Assembly: GCA_041398965.1 (NCBI GenBank)
Contig: JAWKTT010000062.1
Span: forward strand, 1-14,358
Direction: 5' to 3'
DNA length: 14,358 bases
Source of the DNA: JAWKTT01 sp041398965
GTDB taxonomy: Bacteria > Planctomycetota > Planctomycetia > Planctomycetales > Planctomycetaceae
Shown here: in pieces, positions 1 through 6,972 of the stretch
How the letters are laid out: each line of letters starts with the position of its first letter
Position numbering within the stretch: position 1 is the stretch's first letter
Translations under genes and position numbers: made by a program
The notes under the pieces: model-generated
The model's database searches: none
The model's input: the letters and a program-made list of their open reading frames with translations, nothing else
Told to the model about the DNA's origin: nothing

Positions 1-708
1 GATGTAGTGAATGAGTTCTTCGTCGAAGTCGTCCCCCCCCAGATGGGTGTCGCCGTTGGTCGAGAGCACCTGCACCGAACCTTCTTCAACCTCGAGGACC
101 GAGACATCGAAAGTCCCCCCACCGAGGTCGAACACGACGATCTTTTCGTCCTTCTTCTTATCCAGTCCGTAGGCCAAGGCGGCTGCCGTTGGTTCGTTGA
201 TAATCCGGGAGACTTCGAGACCGGCAATCTGTCCGGCGTCTTTCGTTGCTTGCCGTTGGGCATCGTTGAAGTAAGCAGGGACAGTGATGACCGCCTTGCT
301 GACACGGTGGCCGAGGTAGTTCTCGGCTGCATCCTTCAGTTTCATCAAGACGTTGGCGGAGATTTCCGGCGGAGTGTATTGCTTGTCCCCGACTTCAATC
401 TTGACGTATTCACTCGCAGCACCGACGACCGAGTAGGGGACGATCTTCTCTTCGCTTTCGACTTCGCTGTGTCGTCGTCCCATGAAACGCTTGACGGAGT
501 AAACGGTGTTTTTGGGATTGGTGACCGCTTGTCGTTTCGCCGGTTCGCCGACGAGGGTTTCCCCTTTGGCGGTGAAGGCGACGATGGAGGGGGTGGTGCG
601 TGCTCCCTCCTGGTTGGCGATGACCTTTGCTTCGCCCCCTTCCATGACCGACACCACAGAGTTCGTGGTGCCAAGGTCGATGCCGATGATTTTTTCTGAG
701 ACAGCCAT
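1..708 (-). CDS. dnaK: Molecular chaperone DnaK (Hsp70), N-terminal part, cut by the window edge
   Basis: ATP-dependent cytoplasmic Hsp70 chaperone that binds exposed hydrophobic stretches of client proteins, normally cycling with DnaJ and GrpE. Read on the minus strand from an ATG at 708-706, the frame stays open to base 1 and gives 236 residues. These cover roughly the first third of a protein that is usually about 640 residues long, so most of the ATPase domain is present and the substrate-binding domain lies outside. Visible family motifs are IIGIDLGTTNS near residue 7 (first phosphate loop), NEPTAAALAYG in the middle, and FDLGGGTFDVS near residue 195 (second phosphate loop). A GGAG ribosome site (complement of 717-720) stands 8 bases before the ATG, which supports this start. 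The gene diverges from the transporter at 1290. I saw no CIRCE operator upstream, so HrcA control is not shown. The identification is secure. Confidence 0.97.
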   Translation of the reverse strand, partial: MAVSEKIIGIDLGTTNSVVSVMEGGEAKVIANQEGARTTPSIVAFTAKGETLVGEPAKRQAVTNPKNTVYSVKRFMGRRHSEVESEEKIVPYSVVGAASEYVKIEVGDKQYTPPEISANVLMKLKDAAENYLGHRVSKAVITVPAYFNDAQRQATKDAGQIAGLEVSRIINEPTAAALAYGLDKKKDEKIVVFDLGGGTFDVSVLEVEEGSVQVLSTNGDTHLGGDDFDEELIHYI

Positions 709-895
709 GAAAAGGGCTCCTACTGCTGAAGATGTTGGTCTGCCCGATGGAAGTGGGGCAGCCTGTGTGAGTGGTTGATGCTTTCTACAGACAGCAAAGC
801 GTGTGCCGGACTGGCGAGAGATGCCAATGTCGACTTAACGCTATTGTAGTCATGGGGTTGTGGCTTCTGTATTACGCCTGTGTGAGCAGGGGGCA

Positions 896-954
896 TGCCA
901 CAATGGCACTTTTTCGAGTGTCGCGTCGACACGATCATCCGTGCCAGAGTGGCA
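896..954. repeat. 59-bp symmetric imperfect palindrome (REP-like or regulatory)
   Basis: Three perfect 6-bp arms share one centre at base 925: TGCCAC (896-901) with GTGGCA (949-954), TGGCAC (904-909) with GTGCCA (941-946), and GTGTCG (918-923) with CGACAC (927-932), around a 3-base CGT loop. The internal loops are symmetric as well, with 2 bases on each side between the outer arms and 8 on each side between the inner ones. Weaker complementarity continues outward at 884-890 against 960-966. The element sits between two genes that diverge, so it is not a simple 3' terminator for either. TGCCAC/TGGCAC cores recall dispersed palindromic repeats in planctomycete spacers, but that link is my inference. 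It could also be a dyad operator or a cruciform-forming site. Confidence 0.6.
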
Positions 955-1175
955 GTCTGCCGGTTTCACTGGCTGAGTTACGGTACGACTCGTGGGCCCT
1001 GCGAGGGGGAGAGGGCGACCCGTCTGATCTGATGAGGAATTCGGCTTGCGACTTGGGCGGTTTGGGGGGCGCTGATGTTGGAAAAACGGAAAGGGGGCGA
1101 AAATTGGGGGCGGCAGATTGGAAAGTCGTTGTGGATGTGAGTAGTATCTGGGCTTCCCCCTCGCGTATCGAAAGA

Positions 1176-1238
1176 GAACCCTGTCGGGTTCGTTCCATTT
1201 TCGTCCCTTCGGGCGGCAGTCGCAGAGACTGTGGAACG
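1176..1238 (+). promoter_or_regulatory. Foldable 5' leader element of the MFS transporter gene
   Basis: A set of complementary segments lies 52-114 bases before the transporter ATG. GAACCC (1176-1181) pairs with GGGTTC (1186-1191) across a TGTC loop. CGTTCCA (1191-1197) pairs with TGGAACG (1232-1238). Inside that outer stem are CCCTTCGGG (1205-1213), which forms a C(UUCG)G tetraloop, and CAGTC (1217-1221) paired with GACTG (1227-1231), directly stacked on the outer stem. The result resembles a small hairpin followed by a three-way junction. The two main stems share base 1191. It matches no riboswitch class I recognise. Its presence in the transcript and any role are inferred. Confidence 0.4.
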
Positions 1239-1289
1239 TCGTTCGAGCGGCTGAATGATTCACCCTCTTGATTTCTGGAGACCCCGGAC

Positions 1290-2930
1290 ATGTCGTCACC
1301 TGCTGTGCAAGAATCCCAAGGCGCGAACAGCCAGCGCGTCTTCTGGGGCTGCTTCATCGCCCTGATTACCACGTCGTTTGCGTTCATCACCCGTATGGTG
1401 CTGTGCGACGGACAGTTTAAGACAAACTTCGGTTTAGATGACGTCGGCGTCGGGGCACTTAAGGGGGCGGGTATTTGGCCTTTCGGTATCTCCATCATTC
1501 TGTTCAGCCTGATTATTGACAAAATCGGCTACCGGATTGCGATGTTCTTTTCGTTCTTTTGTTATGTGGTGTACCTCGGCTTTGCCGTGATGGCGTACGG
1601 TTCCATTCAAGGTGACCTTTCGGGGGATGCCCTGCTTGCCGCCCAGCAGAAAGGCTTGAGCTACCTGACGTGGGGAAGCATTATTCTTGGTCTCGGCAAC
1701 GGCACGGTTGAGGCCTTCATTAACCCTGTCGTCGCGACGATCTTCAATCGTGACAAGACCAAATGGCTCAACATTCTTCATGCCGGCTGGCCAGGAGGAT
1801 TGGTGATCGCCGGTTTGATCACAATCGCAATGTCGACCACCGTATCGACTGGCGATTGGCGAATGGTGTTGGGTCTCATCGCCTTGCCCGCCATCACCTA
1901 CCTGTTAATGCTCTCGACTGCCAGTTTCCCGAAGACGGAACGCGAAGCGGCGGGGGTGAGTTACAAGGAAATGCTCGCTGAGTTTGGGGCCTTTGGCGCC
2001 TTGGTCGGTTTTGGTTTGATCTTCATGGAGTTGGGGAACACCTTCGGCATTCCAATGATGTGGCGAGGGGTGCTGACTGGGATCGTTACGATTGCCTTCG
2101 CGGCGTACACACAGAGCTTTGGTCGACCGATTCTGGCGTTCTTGATTATCATCATGATGCCACTGGCGACGACAGAAATCGGGACTGATGGCTGGATCAC
2201 CGGGCTGATGGCGGGACCAATGGAAGAAGCTGGTTATAACGCTCTGTGGGTCCTCGTTTACACGTCGGCGATCATGATGGTGCTGCGGTTCTTTGCTGGG
2301 CCGATCGTGCATATGCTGTCGCCCATTGGCATGCTGGTGATCAGTGCTGTGCTGGCAATTGCAGGTTTGTTGGCTCTTTCGAAGACCGGAGGACAAGGAT
2401 TGACGGTTATTTTCGGGGCGGCGACACTCTACGGGATCGGCAAGACGTTCTTTTGGCCCACAATGCTGGGGGTCACTTCTGAGCAGTGTCCAAAGGGAGG
2501 AGCACTCACGCTGAACGCAATCTCCGGCATCGGGATGATCGCTGTTGGCGTCCTCGGGTTTCCGTACATTGGCTATGTGAAAGCGGGAGCGGCAAGCGCC
2601 GCCCTCAGTCAGAGTTCAGAGGAAGTAGCGACTAGTGTTTTGGAGTCCGCCAACTACATGGGGCTGGAGTACAAGGCGATTTCGACGAAGAAGACCGCAG
2701 ACCTGCCTCAGGATAGCGACGCCAAGAAAGCGGTGGACGCCGCAAATCAAACGGGTGAGTTTTCCGCCTTGGCGACCATGGCCATATTTCCGGCCTTCAT
2801 GTTAGTCTGTTATATCGGCATGTTCTTGTACTTTAAGTCCAAGGGGGGGTATCAGGCCGAGGTGCTGACGGGGCATGCGGCTGATGACGAGAAGTTCACC
2901 GGTGGTGTTGAAGGTGCCGTTGAGGCGTGA
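1290..2930 (+). CDS. Major facilitator superfamily (MFS) transporter, substrate unknown
   Basis: Predicted inner-membrane transporter of 546 residues moving a small solute by a secondary mechanism. Many hydrophobic segments of membrane-spanning length are visible, for example about residues 18-37, 61-76, 83-103, 126-144, 168-182, 192-208, 232-248, 262-296, 318-340, 342-364, 371-388, 405-428 and 491-515. The loop LIIDKIGYR at residues 74-82 fits MFS motif A, normally between helices 2 and 3. NILHAGWPGG at 161-170 recalls the sugar porter (fucose/glucose permease-like) branch, but this is too weak to name a substrate. A long polar loop at about 431-490, rich in Ala, Ser and Lys, precedes the last helix and is unusual. 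The ATG is preceded by GGAG (1277-1280), spaced by 9 bases. A possible folded leader lies upstream and a strong terminator at 3010 ends the unit, so it is probably monocistronic. Confidence 0.85.
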   Translation: MSSPAVQESQGANSQRVFWGCFIALITTSFAFITRMVLCDGQFKTNFGLDDVGVGALKGAGIWPFGISIILFSLIIDKIGYRIAMFFSFFCYVVYLGFAVMAYGSIQGDLSGDALLAAQQKGLSYLTWGSIILGLGNGTVEAFINPVVATIFNRDKTKWLNILHAGWPGGLVIAGLITIAMSTTVSTGDWRMVLGLIALPAITYLLMLSTASFPKTEREAAGVSYKEMLAEFGAFGALVGFGLIFMELGNTFGIPMMWRGVLTGIVTIAFAAYTQSFGRPILAFLIIIMMPLATTEIGTDGWITGLMAGPMEEAGYNALWVLVYTSAIMMVLRFFAGPIVHMLSPIGMLVISAVLAIAGLLALSKTGGQGLTVIFGAATLYGIGKTFFWPTMLGVTSEQCPKGGALTLNAISGIGMIAVGVLGFPYIGYVKAGAASAALSQSSEEVATSVLESANYMGLEYKAISTKKTADLPQDSDAKKAVDAANQTGEFSALATMAIFPAFMLVCYIGMFLYFKSKGGYQAEVLTGHAADDEKFTGGVEGAVEA

Positions 2931-3009
2931 CGTTGAAAACCGTGATTTCGGGGGGAGTGGTCGGTTAATGAGACTTCTTCGCCCGGAATCCTGACTTCTG
3001 GCATTGCTC

Positions 3010-3051
3010 GTGCCCGTCCGAGAGTCGTTCTTGGACGGGCACTTTGTTGTT
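3010..3051 (+). terminator. Intrinsic terminator after the MFS gene
   Basis: GTGCCCGTCC (3010-3019) pairs perfectly with GGACGGGCAC (3033-3042). The stem extends inward by GAGA (3020-3023) with TCTT (3029-3032), including one G-U pair, giving about 14 bp around a 5-base loop. It is followed by the T-rich tract TTTGTTGTT (3043-3051). It lies 79 bases after the transporter stop and isolates that gene from yajC. This is the clearest factor-independent terminator in the window. Confidence 0.88.
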
Positions 3052-3310
3052 CCGCAGGTTTGGTGAGAGGCGGTCGGTTGTCGTGCGAAAGTCTCGACTT
3101 TGGCCGAGTCTGGAAAGTCTGGGGGGGGTCAGCTTGCTGGAATTTTGGGTGGACTCTAAGATACTCGGCTTCTCGGGGGACGATTGTTCGCTGTAACCAG
3201 CTTTGCAAAGCGACGTTGGGGTGGGCGAGAGATGTCTTCGCCCCAGAGCGAGCCAAGGGGGATGTCCCCACGGGTCGCGGTCGTGATCTCTTTCTATTGA
3301 GCAGATTTTG
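3052..3310 (+). other. Spacer before yajC with hairpins and a weak promoter candidate
   Basis: No credible gene is seen here. The best promoter-like pair is TTGCTG (3134-3139) and TAAGAT (3157-3162) with a 17-base spacer; the spacing is ideal but the boxes are poor matches, so it is only a candidate start for yajC transcription. Further on, GGGCGA (3223-3228) pairs with TCGCCC (3238-3243), and GGGG (3257-3260) can pair with CCCC (3266-3269), so a yajC leader would be structured. An eight-G run occupies 3121-3128. Confidence 0.35.
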
Positions 3311-3718
3311 ATGATTTCGTTGTTGTCTTTACTGGCAGATGCTGCGGCGACCGGCGCGGCTGAGATTGCCGATGCGCAGGGGCCGGCTGCCGAAAATGCT
3401 CCTCCGGGACTCCTTCAGTATGCGATTCTCTTCGCTCCAGCGATCCTGTTGTTTGTCGGGATGAACTGGTTTCTCGGAGGGGGTCAGCGACGCGAGCAGA
3501 CTCGTCATTCCGAGATGATCAACAATCTCAAGAAGAACGACCGGGTGGTGACAGCCGGGGGAATCATTGGAACCGTTGCGTCGGTGTCCGAAGATAAGGC
3601 CGAAGTGACCTTGAAGGTGGACGACAACACACGGTTGAAGTTTCGCTCGGAGTCGATCCGGGGGCCATTGGAAGTCACAAGTCAGGCGGCGAAGCCTGTT
3701 GAAGAGAAGGCAAGTTAG
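3311..3718 (+). CDS. yajC: Sec translocase accessory subunit YajC
   Basis: Small inner-membrane protein (135 residues) that associates with SecDF and SecYEG during protein export. One membrane segment spans about residues 34-55 and is followed by the cytoplasmic YajC domain with its signature NNLKKNDRVVTAGGIIGTV at residues 71-89. The length fits the family (about 90-140), but the first 30 residues form an Ala-rich extension with a weakly hydrophobic start, which could be a leader or an extracytoplasmic tail. I chose the ATG at 3311; a TTG at 3308 would add one residue and is less likely. The ribosome site is weak (GAG at 3299-3301, 9 bases away). secDF follows after 199 bases, the order seen in many bacteria, which supports the assignment. 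Confidence 0.94.
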   Translation: MISLLSLLADAAATGAAEIADAQGPAAENAPPGLLQYAILFAPAILLFVGMNWFLGGGQRREQTRHSEMINNLKKNDRVVTAGGIIGTVASVSEDKAEVTLKVDDNTRLKFRSESIRGPLEVTSQAAKPVEEKAS

Positions 3719-3797
3719 TACGCTGGCCTGGCCAGTTGCGGTAGAGAAAGTCATTGATCACATCTGGTGGCCCCCGGGCAGTTCGCTGTTTTCGGGA

Positions 3798-3835
3798 TTG
3801 ACAGGTTGACCAGTTCACAGAATCCATTCCATAGA
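3798..3835 (+). promoter_or_regulatory. Candidate promoter between yajC and secDF
   Basis: Two -35-like hexamers lie close together: TTGACA (3798-3803), a perfect consensus match, and TTGACC (3806-3811). The best -10-like sequence for the second is CATAGA (3830-3835) with an 18-base spacer, which matches the consensus at only three positions. The perfect TTGACA has no good -10 at 16-18 bases. The rest of the 199-base spacer shows only a short palindrome (CTGGCC, T, GGCCAG at 3723-3735) directly after the yajC stop. A separate secDF promoter is possible but not proven. Confidence 0.3.
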
Positions 3836-3917
3836 CACCTTTTTCGTAGAGATGCACCGGTAACCACGTTGGGCCAACGGTCGATTCTGCGGAGAGCACG
3901 CAGGGAGCAGACGTGCG

Positions 3918-6905
3918 ATGAATGTACTCGGCAATTTGATGCTGGTATTAGGGCAGGCCGAAGCCGCGTTGACGGTTCAGGACTCCACACCCCCAGTCGA
4001 ACCGGGGATGATGGCGACGATTGTTCCACTGTTGATTGTAGTGGCCATCTTCGTGATCCCGTTTGTCCTGGGGCAGTTGGCCGAGCGAGCGCTCCGCCTG
4101 AAAGACGTCGCGTTTCGGATCGGCGTGGTGCTGTTTGCGATTACGCTCTCGCTGACGCCGTTCGTGTCACGGTACATCCAAGATAAGAACCTCGACAAAG
4201 CCTTCCGTCTGGGGATCGACCTCGCGGGGGGGATGAACGTCACCTACGAAATTGACAAGACCAAGGCGAAGGCTGCGGACTCAGAGTTCGTGCTCAACAA
4301 CAATGTGATGCAAAAGATGGTGGATGCCATCGGTCGCCGTGTGAATCCTTCGGGTCTGGAGGAAGTGACCGTTCGTCAAGTCGGCAATGACCGCATCGAA
4401 GTCATTCGCCCCGGTGTCGATCAGGAGGGGGCCGAGCAGATCAAGAAACAGATCACCGCTCTCGGAAGCCTCGAGTTTTCGGTGCTGGTGAATCAGACAG
4501 ATCATCCGCAGTTGTACGCAGTGGGGTTGCGGCAGCAGAACGACTTCGCCTCGAAGTTGGCCGAAGGGGGTGGGATGACCGCTCGTTGGGTTCCAGTGGC
4601 AAAGGATAAAGACGGCATCGACAAGGTGACCGGCGAGAGTTACGGCACCCTCAGCCGCGTTCGACCTGCGAGCGAAGGGGGGGGGCGTGAATATCTGGTA
4701 CTTGTTGCAGATCCCGAAGAGAAACTGACGGGGGACCATCTCGTCAGTGCATCGGAAGGTTTGGGGGGGGCGGAGGGAGCGGTCGTGAACTTCGGTTTCG
4801 ACGCGACTGGAGCAGTGCTGCTCCACAACTTGACCTTCCGCTATCAACCCCGAGACGGTGAGGCCCATAAGACACATCTCGCGATTCTGCTCAGCGATCA
4901 AATTCACTCCGCCCCCACGATCAACGACCTGATCTCTGGTGGGGTGGGGCAGATCAGTGGGAAGTTTACCTCGGCTGAGATTCAGGAACTCATCAACGTG
5001 CTGAATGCCGGGGCACTCGAAGTTCCATTGACCGAGAAGCCTGTGACGGAATTTACGGTGAGTGCCCTGCTCGGGAAGGATGTCCGGGACAGTGGTCGTC
5101 TGGCCATCACGGTCGCCGCACTCGCAGTCTTCATCTTTATGCTGCTCTACTACTGGAAGGCAGGGATCGTTGCTGACATCTGCCTGTTGGTTAACGTCAT
5201 CATGGTGTTGGGGATTATGTCGCTGATTAATGCGACGTTCACTCTTCCTGGTATCGCCGGTCTGGTGCTTGTGATCGGTATGGCGGTTGATGCCAACGTG
5301 TTGATCTTTGAGCGTATTCGCGAAGAACAGGACAAGGGGGGGAGCCTCCGGATGTCCATCAACAACGGCTTCTCGAAGGCTCTGTCGACCATCGTCGACT
5401 CGAACCTCACGACCATTATTACGGCAATCGTTCTCTACGTGATCGGGACCGATCAGGTGAAGGGTTTCGCAGTCACTCTGTTCATCGGAATTGTGACGTC
5501 GATGTTTACGGCCTTGTATGTTGGTCGACTGATCTTCGATATCATGGAACGGAAGCAATGGGTGAAGTCGCTGCCAATGGCAAGCGTCGTAAAGACCCCA
5601 TCACACGATTTCTTGAGCAAGCGGACCCTCTGCTTCGGCCTGTCGGGCTTGCTGATTGTGGTCGGCATGATTGGTCTGTTCACACGAGGGCAAGACAACC
5701 TCGACATCGATTTTCGTGGTGGAGCGATGGTGAGCTTCGGCTTAGAGGATCCCAAGCCCGGCATTGATGAAGTTCGTACTTTGCTCGAGGCAAAATTTGG
5801 CAAGAGCATTTCGGTAGAAGAACTGACACTGCCTGACGAAGCAGGAAACCCCACGACGCTGTACCGAATGCGAACGGTCGAAAGCGATGTCGCCAAGGTA
5901 GCGGAAGAGATCAATCAGTCGTTTGCTGGAACGAAGTTCAATCTGGTTCGTCAGCACGTCAAGCTTGGGACGCCGGAAACGATCGCCTCTACGGCTCCCG
6001 CCACACCCGCAACTGAGGAAAAGGATCCGAAGGCCGAGGCGCAAACGTTTGAGGGGGGGCGTCGTATCACCGTCGAACTATCGGAGGCGATGTCTCCGAC
6101 AACCTTGCGTGATGCTCTGTTGGATCAACTTATCGCCATTGATGACAGTCGCTACACCGGTCAGGAAGAGGCCCTCGCGGCTTTGGTCACCGGCGAGTCA
6201 GATACCGAGAAGTACACGAGCCTCGTCTTGCAGGCAAAGAGTCTTGTGACTCCCGCCGACTTCGATAAGGCAACGCAGGAACTCGCTAAGCACCTCGAAG
6301 CCGAGCCGTTCTTTGTCGAGAAGAACACCTTCTCGGCTGCGGTCGGTGACGAGATGAAGTGGACGGCCATTAAGGCGGCTGTCATCTCGCTGGCCTGTAT
6401 CGTCGGTTACCTCTGGTTCCGATTCCACGGCGTCAATTTCGGGCTGGCAGCTGTGGTGGCCCTTGTCCACGACGTGCTCGCCGTGTTAGGGATCGTCGCA
6501 CTCGCCTCCTACCTGGGGAACAGCAGCTTTGGTGCGATGCTGGGTTTGGTCGACTTCAAGATCAACCTGCCAATGGTCGCCGCCTTCATGACGCTGATTG
6601 GGTATTCCCTCAACGATACGATTGTGGTCTTCGACCGTATTCGTGAAGTGCGTGGAAAGAACCCCGCGATGACCGATGCGATGATTAACCAGAGTGTCAA
6701 TCAAACGCTGTCACGCACCTTGCTGACGTCGTTGACCACCTGGTTGGTGGTGGTGATCCTATATGCGATGGGGGGCGAAGGGATTCACGGTTTCGCCTTC
6801 TGTCTGCTGATGGGGATCGTCGTGGGAACGTACAGTTCGATTTACGTGGCAGCTCCAGTGCTGTTGTGGCTGACGAATCGCGAGCAAGCGAAAGCTGCCA
6901 CCTGA
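3918..6905 (+). CDS. secDF: Fused protein-export membrane protein SecD-SecF
   Basis: Inner-membrane RND-family subunit that uses the proton gradient to pull secretory proteins out of SecYEG on the outer face; here SecD and SecF are one chain of 995 residues. SecD part: a membrane helix at about 66-83, the motif LGIDLAGGMN at 98-107, the P1 periplasmic region, then C-terminal helices from about 394 with GMAVDANVLIFERIREE at 454-470. SecF part: a helix at about 571-588, DIDFRGG at 596-602, a periplasmic region, then helices from about 816 with GYSLNDTIVVFDRIRE at 895-910. The Asp residues of the conserved SecD and SecF membrane motifs are present. Two oddities: an additional hydrophobic segment at about 33-52 before the usual first SecD helix, and a SecF periplasmic region of about 215 residues with a Pro/Ala/Glu-rich linker near 691-708, longer than in E. 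coli SecF. AGGGAG (3902-3907) supports the ATG. Five G runs of 7-9 encode paired or triple glycines. Confidence 0.98.
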   Translation: MNVLGNLMLVLGQAEAALTVQDSTPPVEPGMMATIVPLLIVVAIFVIPFVLGQLAERALRLKDVAFRIGVVLFAITLSLTPFVSRYIQDKNLDKAFRLGIDLAGGMNVTYEIDKTKAKAADSEFVLNNNVMQKMVDAIGRRVNPSGLEEVTVRQVGNDRIEVIRPGVDQEGAEQIKKQITALGSLEFSVLVNQTDHPQLYAVGLRQQNDFASKLAEGGGMTARWVPVAKDKDGIDKVTGESYGTLSRVRPASEGGGREYLVLVADPEEKLTGDHLVSASEGLGGAEGAVVNFGFDATGAVLLHNLTFRYQPRDGEAHKTHLAILLSDQIHSAPTINDLISGGVGQISGKFTSAEIQELINVLNAGALEVPLTEKPVTEFTVSALLGKDVRDSGRLAITVAALAVFIFMLLYYWKAGIVADICLLVNVIMVLGIMSLINATFTLPGIAGLVLVIGMAVDANVLIFERIREEQDKGGSLRMSINNGFSKALSTIVDSNLTTIITAIVLYVIGTDQVKGFAVTLFIGIVTSMFTALYVGRLIFDIMERKQWVKSLPMASVVKTPSHDFLSKRTLCFGLSGLLIVVGMIGLFTRGQDNLDIDFRGGAMVSFGLEDPKPGIDEVRTLLEAKFGKSISVEELTLPDEAGNPTTLYRMRTVESDVAKVAEEINQSFAGTKFNLVRQHVKLGTPETIASTAPATPATEEKDPKAEAQTFEGGRRITVELSEAMSPTTLRDALLDQLIAIDDSRYTGQEEALAALVTGESDTEKYTSLVLQAKSLVTPADFDKATQELAKHLEAEPFFVEKNTFSAAVGDEMKWTAIKAAVISLACIVGYLWFRFHGVNFGLAAVVALVHDVLAVLGIVALASYLGNSSFGAMLGLVDFKINLPMVAAFMTLIGYSLNDTIVVFDRIREVRGKNPAMTDAMINQSVNQTLSRTLLTSLTTWLVVVILYAMGGEGIHGFAFCLLMGIVVGTYSSIYVAAPVLLWLTNREQAKAAT

Positions 6906-6909
6906 TGTG

Positions 6910-6950
6910 ATGAGTTCGTCAGGTCAACTCATGACAGTCGGGTCATGAGT
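6910..6950 (+). promoter_or_regulatory. Two mutually exclusive hairpins after secDF
   Basis: ATGAGTT (6910-6916) can pair with AACTCAT (6926-6932), 7 bp around a 9-base loop. The same middle segment, as ACTCATGAC (6927-6935), can instead pair with GTCATGAGT (6942-6950), 9 bp around a 6-base loop. Because they share the middle arm, only one can form. No T tract follows the second hairpin, so it is not a standard terminator; it ends 10 bases before the ribosome site of the next gene. It could set read-through, stabilise the secDF 3' end, or have no role. Confidence 0.4.
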
Positions 6951-6972
6951 CCTGCGAATGGGAGTGAATGAG

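Larger units (their letters stand above)
709..1289. other. 581-bp divergent spacer between dnaK and the MFS transporter gene
   Basis: No convincing gene lies here; the open frames that cross it have unremarkable, repetitive translations with no family resemblance. It must hold both the dnaK and the transporter promoters, but no clear -35/-10 pair stands out. Three structural elements are visible: a symmetric imperfect palindrome at 896-954, a G-rich stretch at about 1055-1110 with four tracts of three or more G (1055-1057, 1064-1069, 1093-1097, 1106-1110), and a foldable leader at 1176-1238 close to the transporter start. A weaker 5-bp hairpin (GCTTT at 780-784 with AAAGC at 796-800) lies in the presumed dnaK leader. 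Confidence 0.7.

Noticed and set aside
7..699. Plus-strand open frame of 230 codons across the left end
   Set aside because: It is antisense to dnaK, whose motifs on the minus strand are unambiguous.
843..857. Heat-shock or standard promoter for dnaK (CCCCATGA at 857-850 and TACAAT at 848-843 on the minus strand)
   Set aside because: No matching -35 element lies at the right distance for either box, so this is only a chance-level resemblance.
904..920. CIRCE-like (HrcA) operator, suggested by GGCACT and AGTG near dnaK
   Set aside because: The half-sites and the 6-base gap do not fit the CIRCE consensus with its 9-base spacer; the sequence is better explained as part of the larger palindrome.
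1118..1147. Promoter for the MFS gene (TTGGAA, 18 bases, TAGTAT)
   Set aside because: Both boxes match the consensus at only four of six positions; not better than background in this sequence.
771..1299. Open frames on both strands in the dnaK-transporter spacer
   Set aside because: They overlap each other and the palindrome, have no ribosome sites or recognisable domains, and have low-complexity Arg/Ser/Pro-rich translations.
3060..3311. 83-codon open frame before yajC
   Set aside because: It has no domain and Trp/Gly/Arg-rich composition, and it runs over hairpins in a spacer; it is probably chance.
3767..4186. 139-codon plus-strand frame overlapping the start of secDF
   Set aside because: It overlaps the secDF N-terminus in another frame and has an Arg-rich translation without family resemblance.
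4281..5558. Long open frame of 425 codons on the minus strand opposite secDF
   Set aside because: It is fully antisense to a certain gene; its translation is His/Asp/Arg-rich with no family resemblance, and it arises from the codon bias of secDF.
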